14,082 nt of DNA from an uncultured Clostridia bacterium (GTDB taxonomy: Bacteria; Bacillota_A; Clostridia; Christensenellales; Aristaeellaceae): positions 1 through 14,082 of the forward strand of contig CAMVDI010000026.1 of the NCBI GenBank assembly GCA_947166205.1, read 5' to 3'. Shown in pieces: positions 6,487-13,090 of the stretch (its first letter is position 1; each line of letters starts with the position of its first letter). A program made the translations under genes and the position numbers. The notes under the pieces are model-generated. The model did no database searches. It was not told the origin of the DNA and saw nothing but the letters and a program-made list of their open reading frames with translations.

Positions 6487-7102
6487 CTTTTTTCCGATCC
6501 TCCGCCAGCATGGCGTACAGCAGCACGTCCGCCGGCTCTCCCTTATTGATCACCCGCTGCCGCAGCAGGCCTTCCCGCCGCATGCCGCATTTTTCCATCA
6601 CCCGGGCGCTGTTCGGGTTCCGAACGTCGCACTGGGCTTCGATCCGGTTCAGCTTTCCCCGGTCAAACAGAAATTCCATCACCCGTTCCAGGGCTTCCGC
6701 CGCGTATCCCCGGTGCCACCAGGGTCTTCCCAGGGAATACCCCACCTCCGCGCTCCGGGCGTCCGGAAACCAGCCCACCACGCCGATGGTGCCGATCAGC
6801 CTTCCCGCCTCCTTCAGTTCAATGCCCCAGGAGGAGGGAAGCCCCCGGCGGTACAGGCCGCGGACGTACCGCAGGTAGTCCCGGGTCTCCCCGACGCTCC
6901 GGTGCGCCGTCCAGAGCACGTAGCGGGCCACCTCCGGATCGGAGGTCCATTCGTAGAGGGCTTCCGCGTCCCGCATCCGCATTCTGCGCAGGCGAAGCCG
7001 CTCCGTCTCCAGCTCCGGCAGCCGGTCGAAGATCTCCCCCGGGCCCGGTTCCTGGCGCAGCAGCGCCCAAAAAGGCGTCTCCGGAGCGTTCAGTTTGCTC
7101 AT
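6452..7102 (-). CDS. GNAT family N-acetyltransferase (RimJ/RimL-like)
   Basis: A 216-residue acetyl-CoA-dependent acyl transferase of the Acetyltransf_3 type. Visible signatures are L-E-T-E-R-L-R-L-R near 31-39 with R-D-A-E-A-L-Y following, the acetyl-CoA-binding segment G-R-P-W-W-H-R-G-Y-A-A-E-A-L (125-138), and N-x-x-S-x-x-V-M-E-K-C-G-M (162-174). These are typical of enzymes acetylating protein N-termini or small amines; the substrate cannot be deduced. The ATG at 7102 is preceded by GGAAGGA about four bases away. A longer frame upstream runs through the terminator and the neighbouring gene and is not real. The 3' end overlaps the PAQR gene by 35 bases, so the two are probably co-transcribed. 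I found no convincing promoter in the 44 bases between the upstream terminator and the ATG. Confidence 0.92.
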   Translation of the reverse strand: MSKLNAPETPFWALLRQEPGPGEIFDRLPELETERLRLRRMRMRDAEALYEWTSDPEVARYVLWTAHRSVGETRDYLRYVRGLYRRGLPSSWGIELKEAGRLIGTIGVVGWFPDARSAEVGYSLGRPWWHRGYAAEALERVMEFLFDRGKLNRIEAQCDVRNPNSARVMEKCGMRREGLLRQRVINKGEPADVLLYAMLAEDRKKDGTGRTADPRG

Positions 7103-7146
7103 TCCGTCCTTCCGGTCCTTTCCAGTCAAGATTCCGGTCTTTCCGG

Positions 7147-7181
7147 AAAAAAATGCCGCGCTTCCACGGAAGGCGGCATTT
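7147..7181 (-). terminator. intrinsic terminator after the DUF3783 gene
   Basis: Bases 7151-7159 (AAATGCCGC) pair exactly with 7173-7181, and inside the 13-base loop CTTCC pairs with GGAAG. On the minus strand the stem runs into seven T (complement of A at 7147-7153). It lies 28 bases after the DUF3783 stop and fits a rho-independent terminator. Confidence 0.85.
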
Positions 7182-7209
7182 ATGTTTTCCCTTTCGGGCG
7201 GAAAAGCGC

Positions 7210-7614
7210 TCAGGTCCCCTGGGGATGAGCCGGCGCCCCGCCGCCGGAGGCCATGGCCTCCGCTTCCGCCTTCAGTTCCTCCCGCAGGCGCGCTCCGCTC
7301 CATTCCAGATTGTCCGGGGTGGTCACCGCCTTCAGCGGAATCCGCACCCCCTGGGCCCGGAGCCCGTCCACCAGCCCGTGAAACTGCCGGGGAGACAGCC
7401 CGTGCATCACGATCATCTCTTCCTGAAAGGGTTCGCTCCCCTCCGGGGCGTCCCCTTCCGTCCCCGTTTCTCCCGGAGCCACCAGATCCCGGATCCGCGT
7501 TCCCTGCTCCCGGGGCGGAACCTCCCTGCAGGGGATCCCGTACCGGAACAGAACCGCCTTCACTTTCCTGCGCCGGCTCTCCCCGGTCAGGTTGTACAGC
7601 AGCGTCACAGCCAT
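7210..7614 (-). CDS. DUF3783 domain protein
   Basis: A 134-residue protein of unknown function. The C-terminal half, roughly 66-118, matches my recollection of DUF3783: a hydrophobic strand (E-E-M-I-V-M-H-G-L-S), a helix (Q-F-H-G-L-V-D-G-L-R), then I-P-L-K-A-V-T-T-P-D-N-L-E-W (92-105) and an acidic helix L-R-E-E-L-K-A-E. The N-terminal 45 residues (L-L-Y-N-L-T then K-V-K-A-V-L) look like the start of a small alpha/beta fold, followed by a Gly/Glu-rich linker at 46-62. The start follows the upstream gene's stop by 3 bases, with GAGG eight bases before the ATG inside that gene's last codons, so the two are translationally linked. The transcript ends at 7147-7181. No catalytic residues are evident, and a cytosolic location is likely. 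Confidence 0.8.
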   Translation of the reverse strand: MAVTLLYNLTGESRRRKVKAVLFRYGIPCREVPPREQGTRIRDLVAPGETGTEGDAPEGSEPFQEEMIVMHGLSPRQFHGLVDGLRAQGVRIPLKAVTTPDNLEWSGARLREELKAEAEAMASGGGAPAHPQGT

Positions 7615-7617
7615 TTT

Positions 7618-7845
7618 TCAAGCCTCTTTCGCTTCGTCTCCGGAGGGATCCGGAAAGCGGCACCGGTCCAGCGCCTCCAGCGCGATCCCCAGCAGTTCCT
7701 TCTCCGGCAGGCCCTCCCGGGCTCCCTTCGTCAGCTGAAAGATTCTTTCCCCCGCTGCCCGCACGTTGTCCTGATAGAGCCGGTAGGCCTGGTTCATGGC
7801 CTCCTCCAGGGCTTTCCCCTCCGGGATGTTCCCGCGATTCTCCAT
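7618..7845 (-). CDS. small helical protein of unknown function, paired with DUF3783
   Basis: A 75-residue charged, mainly helical protein (M-E-N-R-G-N start; A-M-N-Q-A-Y-R-L-Y-Q-D-N-V-R; G-L-P-E-K-E-L-L-G-I-A-L-E-A-L-D-R-C). I do not recognise the family. I chose the ATG at 7845 because GGAGG lies eight bases upstream (7858-7854). An in-frame ATG at 7869, giving 83 residues, also has GGAGG twelve bases upstream and remains possible. The absence of signal peptide and membrane segment suggests a cytosolic protein. The 3-base gap to the DUF3783 gene implies one operon and possibly a joint function or complex. Confidence 0.7.
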   Translation of the reverse strand: MENRGNIPEGKALEEAMNQAYRLYQDNVRAAGERIFQLTKGAREGLPEKELLGIALEALDRCRFPDPSGDEAKEA

Positions 7846-7884
7846 TCCCTTCTCCTCCGAAAGCGGCATCCGGGTTCCGCCCCT

Positions 7885-7910
7885 CCGGCCTCCCCGGGCG
7901 GGGCGGCCGG
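7885..7910. other. very GC-rich intercistronic hairpin
   Basis: CCGGCC (7885-7890) and CCCC (7892-7895) pair with GGGG (7900-7903) and GGCCGG (7905-7910), with one T/C mismatch and a 4-base loop. It lies in the 75-base gap between the zinc-finger protein stop (7921) and the small gene (7845). No T-run follows on either strand, so it is more likely an mRNA stability or processing element than a terminator. Confidence 0.5.
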
Positions 7911-7920
7911 CTGAGCCCTC

Positions 7921-9045
7921 TCAGCGGCTCTTCCAGACCCGGATCCTTTTTTCGCCCTTCTCATCCAGAATCCAGGATTCTCCGGAAGTCCGCGGGGAAC
8001 TGATGCTCAGCACGTCATTCTCGTGAATCTGCTCCCAGTCCTCCCCGGAGATCCGCCAGACCTGCTCATTGCCTTTTTCGTCCTGGACGGTGAAGGCGTA
8101 TTCCTCCTTCCGGGGCGTTCCTTCCCGTTCATCCTCCGCCAGGCTCAGTTCCGGCCAGCTGGCCTGGTGATCCTGCCCCTGGGCGTCCGCCGTCCGCACC
8201 TGAACCCACCGCCAGATCGTATAGGTGTATTGGGTCTGATAGCGGGGTACGGGCACATAGACCGGGCGGGACTTGGTTTCCGTGTAGTATTCCGTCCGGT
8301 AGACCGGGCGCTCATGCGGAACCTCCTCAAAGGAACCGTTTCCCAGATCGGTATAGGTGTAGTAGGTCTCGTAGTAGTCCAGCACCCGGCGGGACCGCTG
8401 AACCTCGTAATCCTCGTAGTGGTCCAGCACCTGGTCATAGTGGTGGATGGCCCGGGCCCGGCTGACCTCGGTTCCCCCCGCCGGGATCTCCCATCCGGTT
8501 TCCGTACACTGCCGGTACTGCTCCACGGGAATGGAGCGGCTCCAGGCGAAGCCGGTCACCTTCAGGCCGCTCTGGGTCCGGCTCCCGCTCATGTAGATGA
8601 TCAGCCCGACGACGGCCGCCAGGATGATGAGCAGCAGGGGCAGCCGGCTCTTCTTCTTCGCCGGGGCCGCGGGCCGGCTCTGGGCAGCCTTCTCCGCCTT
8701 CTCCGCCTCTTCCCGCTTCTTCAGCCGGTCAAAATAATTGCTTTCCGAGGATTCCCGGGTGGCTCCGCAGTTGCTGCAGAAGGCCGCGTTGTCCTTGTTC
8801 AGGGAGTTGCAGAAGGAGCAGTACCAGTCCGGATTCCGGCTGAATTCCTGGCTCTGCTCCTGGCTCAGATACTCGATATCGCCCCGCTCGTTCTCCTCCC
8901 GGGCGGCGTTCTCCGCGCCGTCCTTCATGTAGAACTTCACGTCCCCCCTGGCTCTTCCGCAGGAGGGGCAGTTCATCACATTGCCCGCGATGCCCTTTCC
9001 GCCGCAGACCGGGCAGTCCCAGTATCCCATGACCAGTTTTCCCAT
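7921..9045 (-). CDS. membrane-anchored double zinc-finger protein with tyrosine-rich C-terminal domain
   Basis: A 374-residue protein. The first zinc ribbon is W9-x-C11-x2-C14-x11-C26-x2-C29. The second is W74-x-C76-x2-C79-x3-N83-x6-C90-x2-C93, exactly the RanBP2-type pattern W-x-C-x2-4-C-x3-N-x6-C-x2-C. A charged Lys/Glu/Ala linker (105-133) leads to one membrane segment (about 135-152, L-P-L-L-L-I-I-L-A-A-V-V-G-L-I-I-Y). By the positive-inside rule the zinc fingers should be cytosolic and the C-terminal half external. That half starts W168-S-R-S-I-P-V-E and holds a strikingly Tyr-rich stretch at about 202-276. The ATG at 9045 has AGGAGG about nine bases upstream. It lies 54 bases after the CBS transporter gene and is probably in its operon. 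I have no functional name for it; a cytosolic sensor or scaffold joined to an external domain is inference. Confidence 0.85.
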   Translation of the reverse strand: MGKLVMGYWDCPVCGGKGIAGNVMNCPSCGRARGDVKFYMKDGAENAAREENERGDIEYLSQEQSQEFSRNPDWYCSFCNSLNKDNAAFCSNCGATRESSESNYFDRLKKREEAEKAEKAAQSRPAAPAKKKSRLPLLLIILAAVVGLIIYMSGSRTQSGLKVTGFAWSRSIPVEQYRQCTETGWEIPAGGTEVSRARAIHHYDQVLDHYEDYEVQRSRRVLDYYETYYTYTDLGNGSFEEVPHERPVYRTEYYTETKSRPVYVPVPRYQTQYTYTIWRWVQVRTADAQGQDHQASWPELSLAEDEREGTPRKEEYAFTVQDEKGNEQVWRISGEDWEQIHENDVLSISSPRTSGESWILDEKGEKRIRVWKSR

Positions 9046-9099
9046 GCGCCGCTCCCTCCTTGCAGCCAGTCTCCCCCGGTTCCCCCGGCGGGAGTAGAA

Positions 9100-10425
9100 T
9101 CAGTCCCTCTTTCCGGCGGGTCCCGCTCCGTTCTCCTTCCCGGGGGTTTCCTCCGTCTCCTCCGGAGACGCTTCCTCCGGCTTCTCCTCGTCCTCCGGGG
9201 TTTTCTCCGCCCTGACCAGGGTCACCCGGAAGCCGTCCATCTCCGTCACCTCAAAGCGGAACCCGGAGACCTCAAACTGATCCCCGATCTCCGGCACCCG
9301 CTGGATCATCTCGCCGACCCAGCCGCCGACGGTATCCGCGTCGTATTCGTTGGGAATCTCCATCCGCTCCAGCATCTCCTGGAGCTGGGTGCCGCCCTGG
9401 ATCAGCCAGGAGCCGTCCTCCTGCAGGACGATCTCCTCGTGCACCTCGTCGTGCTCGTCGTAGATCTCGCCCACCAGCTCCTCCAGCACATCCTCCAGCG
9501 TCACGATCCCGTCCGTCCCGCCGAACTCGTCCAGCAGGATGATCTGGTGGGTCTTGGAGGCCCGGAACTGCTTCAGCAGGCCGGAAATGGGCAGCGTCGC
9601 CGGAGCGAACACCGGCTCCTTCATGATCTTCGTGATCTCCGTGCATCCCTCGTGGGTCATCTTGTAGAAGTCCTTCTCATGCAGGATGCCCACCACGTGA
9701 TCCAGATCCTCGTGATACACGGGGATCCGGGAGAAGAAGGTGGAGCGGAAGATCTCCGCCACCTCCTCGACGGTGGCCGTATCCTCGACGGCAGTCACGT
9801 CCACCCGGGGCGTCATGATGTCGGAAGCGTCCTGATCGTTGAACTCAATGGCGGAGCGGAGCAGCTCGCTCTCCTCCTCCTCCAGGTCCCCTTCCGTCCT
9901 GGCCTCGTCGATCATGGTCATCAGCTCTTCCTCAATCTGCGGTTCCTCCGGCTCCGACCGGACCAGCCGGGAAAGGAGCTTCCGCCAGAGGCCGAACAGC
10001 CAGTCCACGGGCTTCAGCAGCGTCATCATCACGCTGATCGCCGGGGCTGCCGCCATGGCAAACCGTTCCGGCTGCTGCTTGGCCAGGGTCTTGGGGCCGA
10101 CTTCGCCCATAAACAGGATGACCACCGTCATCACGACGGAGGCCAGCGTAGCCCCCCGGTCCTCCGCCCCGTCCAGAATCCGCGTGAACAGAATCGTCGC
10201 GATGGCGGTTCCCGCGATATTCACCACATTGTTTCCCACCAGCACGGTGGTCAGCAGGGAATCATATTTCTCCAGCAGCTCCAGGGCCCTCCTGGCCCGG
10301 GGCTCCTGCTCCCCCTCCTGAAGGGTTTTCAGTTTGATCCTGCCGGAGGCGGAAAAAGCCGTCTCCGTAGCCGAAAAAAAGGCAGAAAGCGCGATACAGA
10401 TGATCAGCGCGATCCATAAGCCCAT
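9100..10425 (-). CDS. CNNM/CorC-HlyC family membrane protein with CBS pair
   Basis: A 441-residue protein with the order DUF21 membrane domain (1-about 155; G-L-W-I-A-L-I-I-C-I-A-L-S-A-F-F-S-A-T-E near the start, then N-N-V-V-N and M-G-E-V-G-P-K at 106-112), two CBS domains (about 200-325; I-M-T-P-R at 203-207, S-R-I-P-V-Y at 232-237, D-E-F-G-G-T-D-G-I-V-T at 299-309) and a CorC/HlyC C-terminal domain (about 335-406; Y-D-A-D-T-V-G-G-W at 361-369). Family members are implicated in Mg2+ or Co2+ export or homeostasis, with adenine nucleotides binding the CBS pair. The last ~35 residues are an acidic, Pro-rich tail. I chose the Met at 10425, with AGAGG about twelve bases upstream, because the longer frame begins a hydrophilic leader almost at the predicted transcript start. 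A promoter lies at 10518-10546. Confidence 0.93.
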   Translation of the reverse strand: MGLWIALIICIALSAFFSATETAFSASGRIKLKTLQEGEQEPRARRALELLEKYDSLLTTVLVGNNVVNIAGTAIATILFTRILDGAEDRGATLASVVMTVVILFMGEVGPKTLAKQQPERFAMAAAPAISVMMTLLKPVDWLFGLWRKLLSRLVRSEPEEPQIEEELMTMIDEARTEGDLEEEESELLRSAIEFNDQDASDIMTPRVDVTAVEDTATVEEVAEIFRSTFFSRIPVYHEDLDHVVGILHEKDFYKMTHEGCTEITKIMKEPVFAPATLPISGLLKQFRASKTHQIILLDEFGGTDGIVTLEDVLEELVGEIYDEHDEVHEEIVLQEDGSWLIQGGTQLQEMLERMEIPNEYDADTVGGWVGEMIQRVPEIGDQFEVSGFRFEVTEMDGFRVTLVRAEKTPEDEEKPEEASPEETEETPGKENGAGPAGKRD

Positions 10426-10517
10426 TGATGTTTCAATCCTCTCTTTCCTGGAACCGCCCGCGGGGCGGTGCATCATTCTCCTCCGGGAGAATCCGGAATC
10501 AGCCGGCACCAGTATAA

Positions 10518-10546
10518 ATTATATCATTCCGCCCCTTGCTTTGCAA
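10518..10546 (-). promoter_or_regulatory. promoter of the CNNM/CBS gene
   Basis: On the minus strand, -35 TTGCAA (10546-10541), a 17-base spacer and a perfect -10 TATAAT (10523-10518). It overlaps the end of the preceding acyltransferase gene, whose stop is at 10524-10526. The leader would be about 85 bases. It gives the CNNM and zinc-finger genes their own start of transcription, separate from the envelope genes upstream. Confidence 0.8.
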
Positions 10547-11867
10547 CCGTTTCGGGGTTTCCCGCCCCGGTTTCGGTTTCCTTGCCGATCCGGGCGTTGA
10601 AAGCCACGGCGAACCCGGCGGACATCAGCAGCGTCACCATTTCCGCCAGCAGCAGGACGCCCCGGACCGGCCCGGGCAGCGAAATCTCCAGCAGGCTCAT
10701 CAGGATCACCGCCAGCAGCAGGTTCGCGGACACCGTGTCGAAATAGTTGACGCCCGCGCACCGGTGGAACCGGAAAAACGCCCACACGTTGCTGATCTGA
10801 AGGATCAGGCTGTTCGCCGTCAGGGCCGTCCACAGCCACCGGAATTCCGGCCTGATTCCCGCCAGATCCAGCCAGATCAGCAGGCTCAGATCCGTCAGCA
10901 CCCCGACCGCGTGGGAGAAAAGGAAGTCGTACCGGTTGGACGCGGAGAAGCGGCTCCCCGCGGCGTTGAACAGGATGCGCAGCCCCTGGCCTGCGCAGTA
11001 GAGCGGCAGGATGATTCCCCTGTTGGAGACCGTCTCCAGGGGGATCAGGGCGATCAGCAGCAGAAGCCGGATCAGATTGCTGAAAAACTGGATGGTGCGC
11101 CGGGCCGGCATCCCCGTTTCCTTTTCGACGCCCCGGTTTTCCGCGGCCATCTTCCGGATCCGCTCATTCGTCTCCGCGGACACCCGCTCCGTCTCCTTCG
11201 CCGGATCCTCCTCCGGCCGCCAGGTCACCGGCTCTCCCAGCCGGATCTGGTGATGCTGCTCATCGATATAGCAGGGGCAGAACCGGAGGGCCTTTCCCGT
11301 CTTCCGGTGATACAGCCGCCCCAGCACGGCAAAACCGGAGTAAAAGGGCGTAACCGAGGTCAGGGAATAGCTGGGCTCGCCGGTTTCCGGAAAAATCAGC
11401 AGGTTTTCCCCCGCCTCCAGGGCATCGATGCTCCTGCGCATGGTGCCCATCAGCCGGGCGGTGTTCTCCCGGCTCACCGGAATCGCCCCCAGATGGTTCA
11501 TGACCCCCGCCGCCAGCTTTCCGAAAGCCCTGGCCAGCCCGTTCAGCTGCCTTTCCCCGAGAAAGGGAAAAAGCTTCTGAAGCCCGGTTTTCATGGCCGG
11601 GGCGGAGGACTCGGCGCTGCCGAGCTCCTCCGTGCTCCAGAAGCGGGTGACCGCCGGCATGGAGATCATGAAGCTGATCGGGCCGAAAACCTCGTAGTGG
11701 TTGGCCACAAAGACCACCGGCTCCCCGCTGTCCCGCAGCTCCGGCGGGATGTCCACGCTGCAGCGGAAGAAGGGATACAGGCACCGGTACAGCATGCGCA
11801 TTCCGAAGGTTTCAAATCCCGGGCGTTTCTTCCATCGGACGGGCTGAAGCGGTTTCTTCTCTTCCAT
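10524..11867 (-). CDS. PlsC-like acyltransferase with altered HX4D motif, fused to a multi-pass membrane domain
   Basis: A 447-residue protein. Residues about 45-215 resemble the glycerolipid acyltransferase (PlsC/LPLAT) fold: V-A-N-H-Y-E-V-F-G-P (54-63), A-I-P-V-S-R-E (128-134) and L-I-F-P-E-T-G (157-163). In the first motif the usual catalytic HxxxxD reads H57-Y-E-V-F-G62, so the Asp is replaced by Gly. In the third motif the Glu of FPE is kept. Residues about 258-425 carry five or six hydrophobic segments not found in ordinary PlsC (about 250 residues in total), separated from the first part by a charged linker (217-255). The ATG at 11867 lies 4 bases after the CapA-like gene's stop, so the two are coupled. 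It could acylate an envelope lipid or polymer, or be a non-catalytic lipid-binding relative. The family is fairly sure and the activity is not. Confidence 0.78.
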   Translation of the reverse strand: MEEKKPLQPVRWKKRPGFETFGMRMLYRCLYPFFRCSVDIPPELRDSGEPVVFVANHYEVFGPISFMISMPAVTRFWSTEELGSAESSAPAMKTGLQKLFPFLGERQLNGLARAFGKLAAGVMNHLGAIPVSRENTARLMGTMRRSIDALEAGENLLIFPETGEPSYSLTSVTPFYSGFAVLGRLYHRKTGKALRFCPCYIDEQHHQIRLGEPVTWRPEEDPAKETERVSAETNERIRKMAAENRGVEKETGMPARRTIQFFSNLIRLLLLIALIPLETVSNRGIILPLYCAGQGLRILFNAAGSRFSASNRYDFLFSHAVGVLTDLSLLIWLDLAGIRPEFRWLWTALTANSLILQISNVWAFFRFHRCAGVNYFDTVSANLLLAVILMSLLEISLPGPVRGVLLLAEMVTLLMSAGFAVAFNARIGKETETGAGNPETVAKQGAE

Positions 11868-11871
11868 ACCC

Positions 11872-12984
11872 TCATTCCTCCACGGCCGGGAGCGTCCTGA
11901 AATCCACGTATCCCGTGGTCAGAAAGCTCTCCGGAAGGCTCGGCGCGGGAGAGGCCTTGTGCTTCGGATAGCCGTTGTAATACAGCTTTTCCCAGACTCT
12001 CCGCTTTCCCTCCTCATCCTGGATCGGATAAGGCCGGTAGTCCTGATTGTTGTGCATCTTGAAGGGCATGGCGTACATTTCCCGGGGTGTCAGGGTGCCC
12101 TCCGCCCCGATGTCGTAGGAGATCTGCACCACCACGGTATCGTCGTCCCGGGGGGCGGCGTTGGCGCCGAAGGTGAAGTTGCTCAGCCCGTAGAAGATCA
12201 GTTTTCCCTTGTACCACCGGATCATCTGGCAGGTGTGGGATCCGTGCCCGTAGACCATGTCGAACCCCGCGTCGATCATTTTGTAGCCGTACTTCTGGTT
12301 CCCGTCCAGGGCGTATTCCTTGTAGTTCGAGGTGCCCTTCTTCGGCTCCGTTCCCCAGTGGGCGGAGGCCACCACAAAGGTGCAGCCCTCCGCCCGCAGC
12401 TTTTCCATGGCCTCGACGTACTTTTTCAGCTTCTGGTCGTTCATGGGAAAGGTGTACCCCACAAAGCCCACCTTCACGCCCTTGACGGTGACGCTGCAGG
12501 TGTTCTCGTCATAGAAGACCCCGATTCCCAGCGCCCGCAGGTTCTCCGCCGTATCCGTCTGGCCCTTCTTTCCGAAGTCCACCCCGCAGTGGTTGTTCGC
12601 CAGGTTGCATACATCCACGTTTCCCAGGCTCAGCACCTGGGCGTATTCCGGCGGCGCGATCATGGCCATCAGCTGCTTGTTGGTCTTGTGATAATCCGAA
12701 AAGGTGCACTCGCAGTTGGCCACCGTCAGATCATCCCGGGCGAAAAGATCCGCCGCCAGACTGAAGGGATAGTCCAGCCCCGCCTCGCCGATCTTGTACA
12801 CAAAGCCGCTCCTGTAGCCCAGGTTCTGCACCTGGTCGCCGATGCAGCAGTCCCCGATCAGCGAGAACGTGAAGATCTCCGGCCCGCTCTCCAGCATGCC
12901 CGCGGCGGCGGATTCCTCCCCCGCCCCCGCGCCCCACGCGGCCAGCATGATCAGTCCCAGCAGAAGGCAGCTCCATTTTTTCAT
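11872..12984 (-). CDS. exported CapA family protein (PGA_cap, metallophosphatase-like fold)
   Basis: A 370-residue protein with a signal peptide (M-K-K-W-S-C then a hydrophobic run to about residue 20, likely cleaved in G-A-G-A-G). The mature part shows the CapA/PGA_cap motifs in order: G-D-C-C-I-G-D (44-50), A-N-C-E-C (89-93), N-L-A-N-N-H-C-G-V-D (127-136), S-A-H-W-G-T-E (207-213), G-H-G-S-H (246-250) and Y-G-L-S-N-F (265-270), with the metal-ligand type Asp, Asn and His residues present. Relatives take part in poly-gamma-glutamate capsule handling, but many are of unknown function and no capB or capC lies here. It holds many cysteines for an exported protein (46, 47, 91, 93, 126, 133, 163, 201, 252). 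GGGGAGAG stands upstream of the ATG. It is coupled to the acyltransferase gene 4 bases downstream. Confidence 0.9.
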   Translation of the reverse strand: MKKWSCLLLGLIMLAAWGAGAGEESAAAGMLESGPEIFTFSLIGDCCIGDQVQNLGYRSGFVYKIGEAGLDYPFSLAADLFARDDLTVANCECTFSDYHKTNKQLMAMIAPPEYAQVLSLGNVDVCNLANNHCGVDFGKKGQTDTAENLRALGIGVFYDENTCSVTVKGVKVGFVGYTFPMNDQKLKKYVEAMEKLRAEGCTFVVASAHWGTEPKKGTSNYKEYALDGNQKYGYKMIDAGFDMVYGHGSHTCQMIRWYKGKLIFYGLSNFTFGANAAPRDDDTVVVQISYDIGAEGTLTPREMYAMPFKMHNNQDYRPYPIQDEEGKRRVWEKLYYNGYPKHKASPAPSLPESFLTTGYVDFRTLPAVEE

Positions 12985-13090
12985 GTGTGTATCTCTCCCC
13001 GCTATGGCTCATGGCCGGATTCCGTTTTTCCGCCCCCCGGCGGGCGGCATGCCGGGTCCCCGGATCTTCCTTTTCCTCCGGGCCGGGAAA

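Noticed and set aside
5311..6549. A 412-residue plus-strand frame rich in R-L-P-F-R-L repeats
   Set aside because: It is the antisense reading of the charged Lys/Glu/Ala region of the PAQR gene; the apparent repeat is produced by that low-complexity DNA.
8023..10419. A 798-residue plus-strand open frame opposite the zinc-finger and CNNM genes
   Set aside because: Composition (Leu, His, Gln, Pro, Arg) is the antisense shadow of GC-rich coding sequence. Both minus-strand genes have clear domains and start signals, and the frame shows no recognisable motif.
10426..10509. An upstream start for the CNNM protein adding 28 residues
   Set aside because: The leader is hydrophilic, precedes the natural membrane start, has no Shine-Dalgarno site and begins nearly at the predicted transcription start.
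12985..13090. A terminator between the papain-like and CapA-like genes
   Set aside because: Short GC-rich inverted repeats exist (around 13035-13052), but on the minus strand they are followed by A, not T. Only a weak structure remains.
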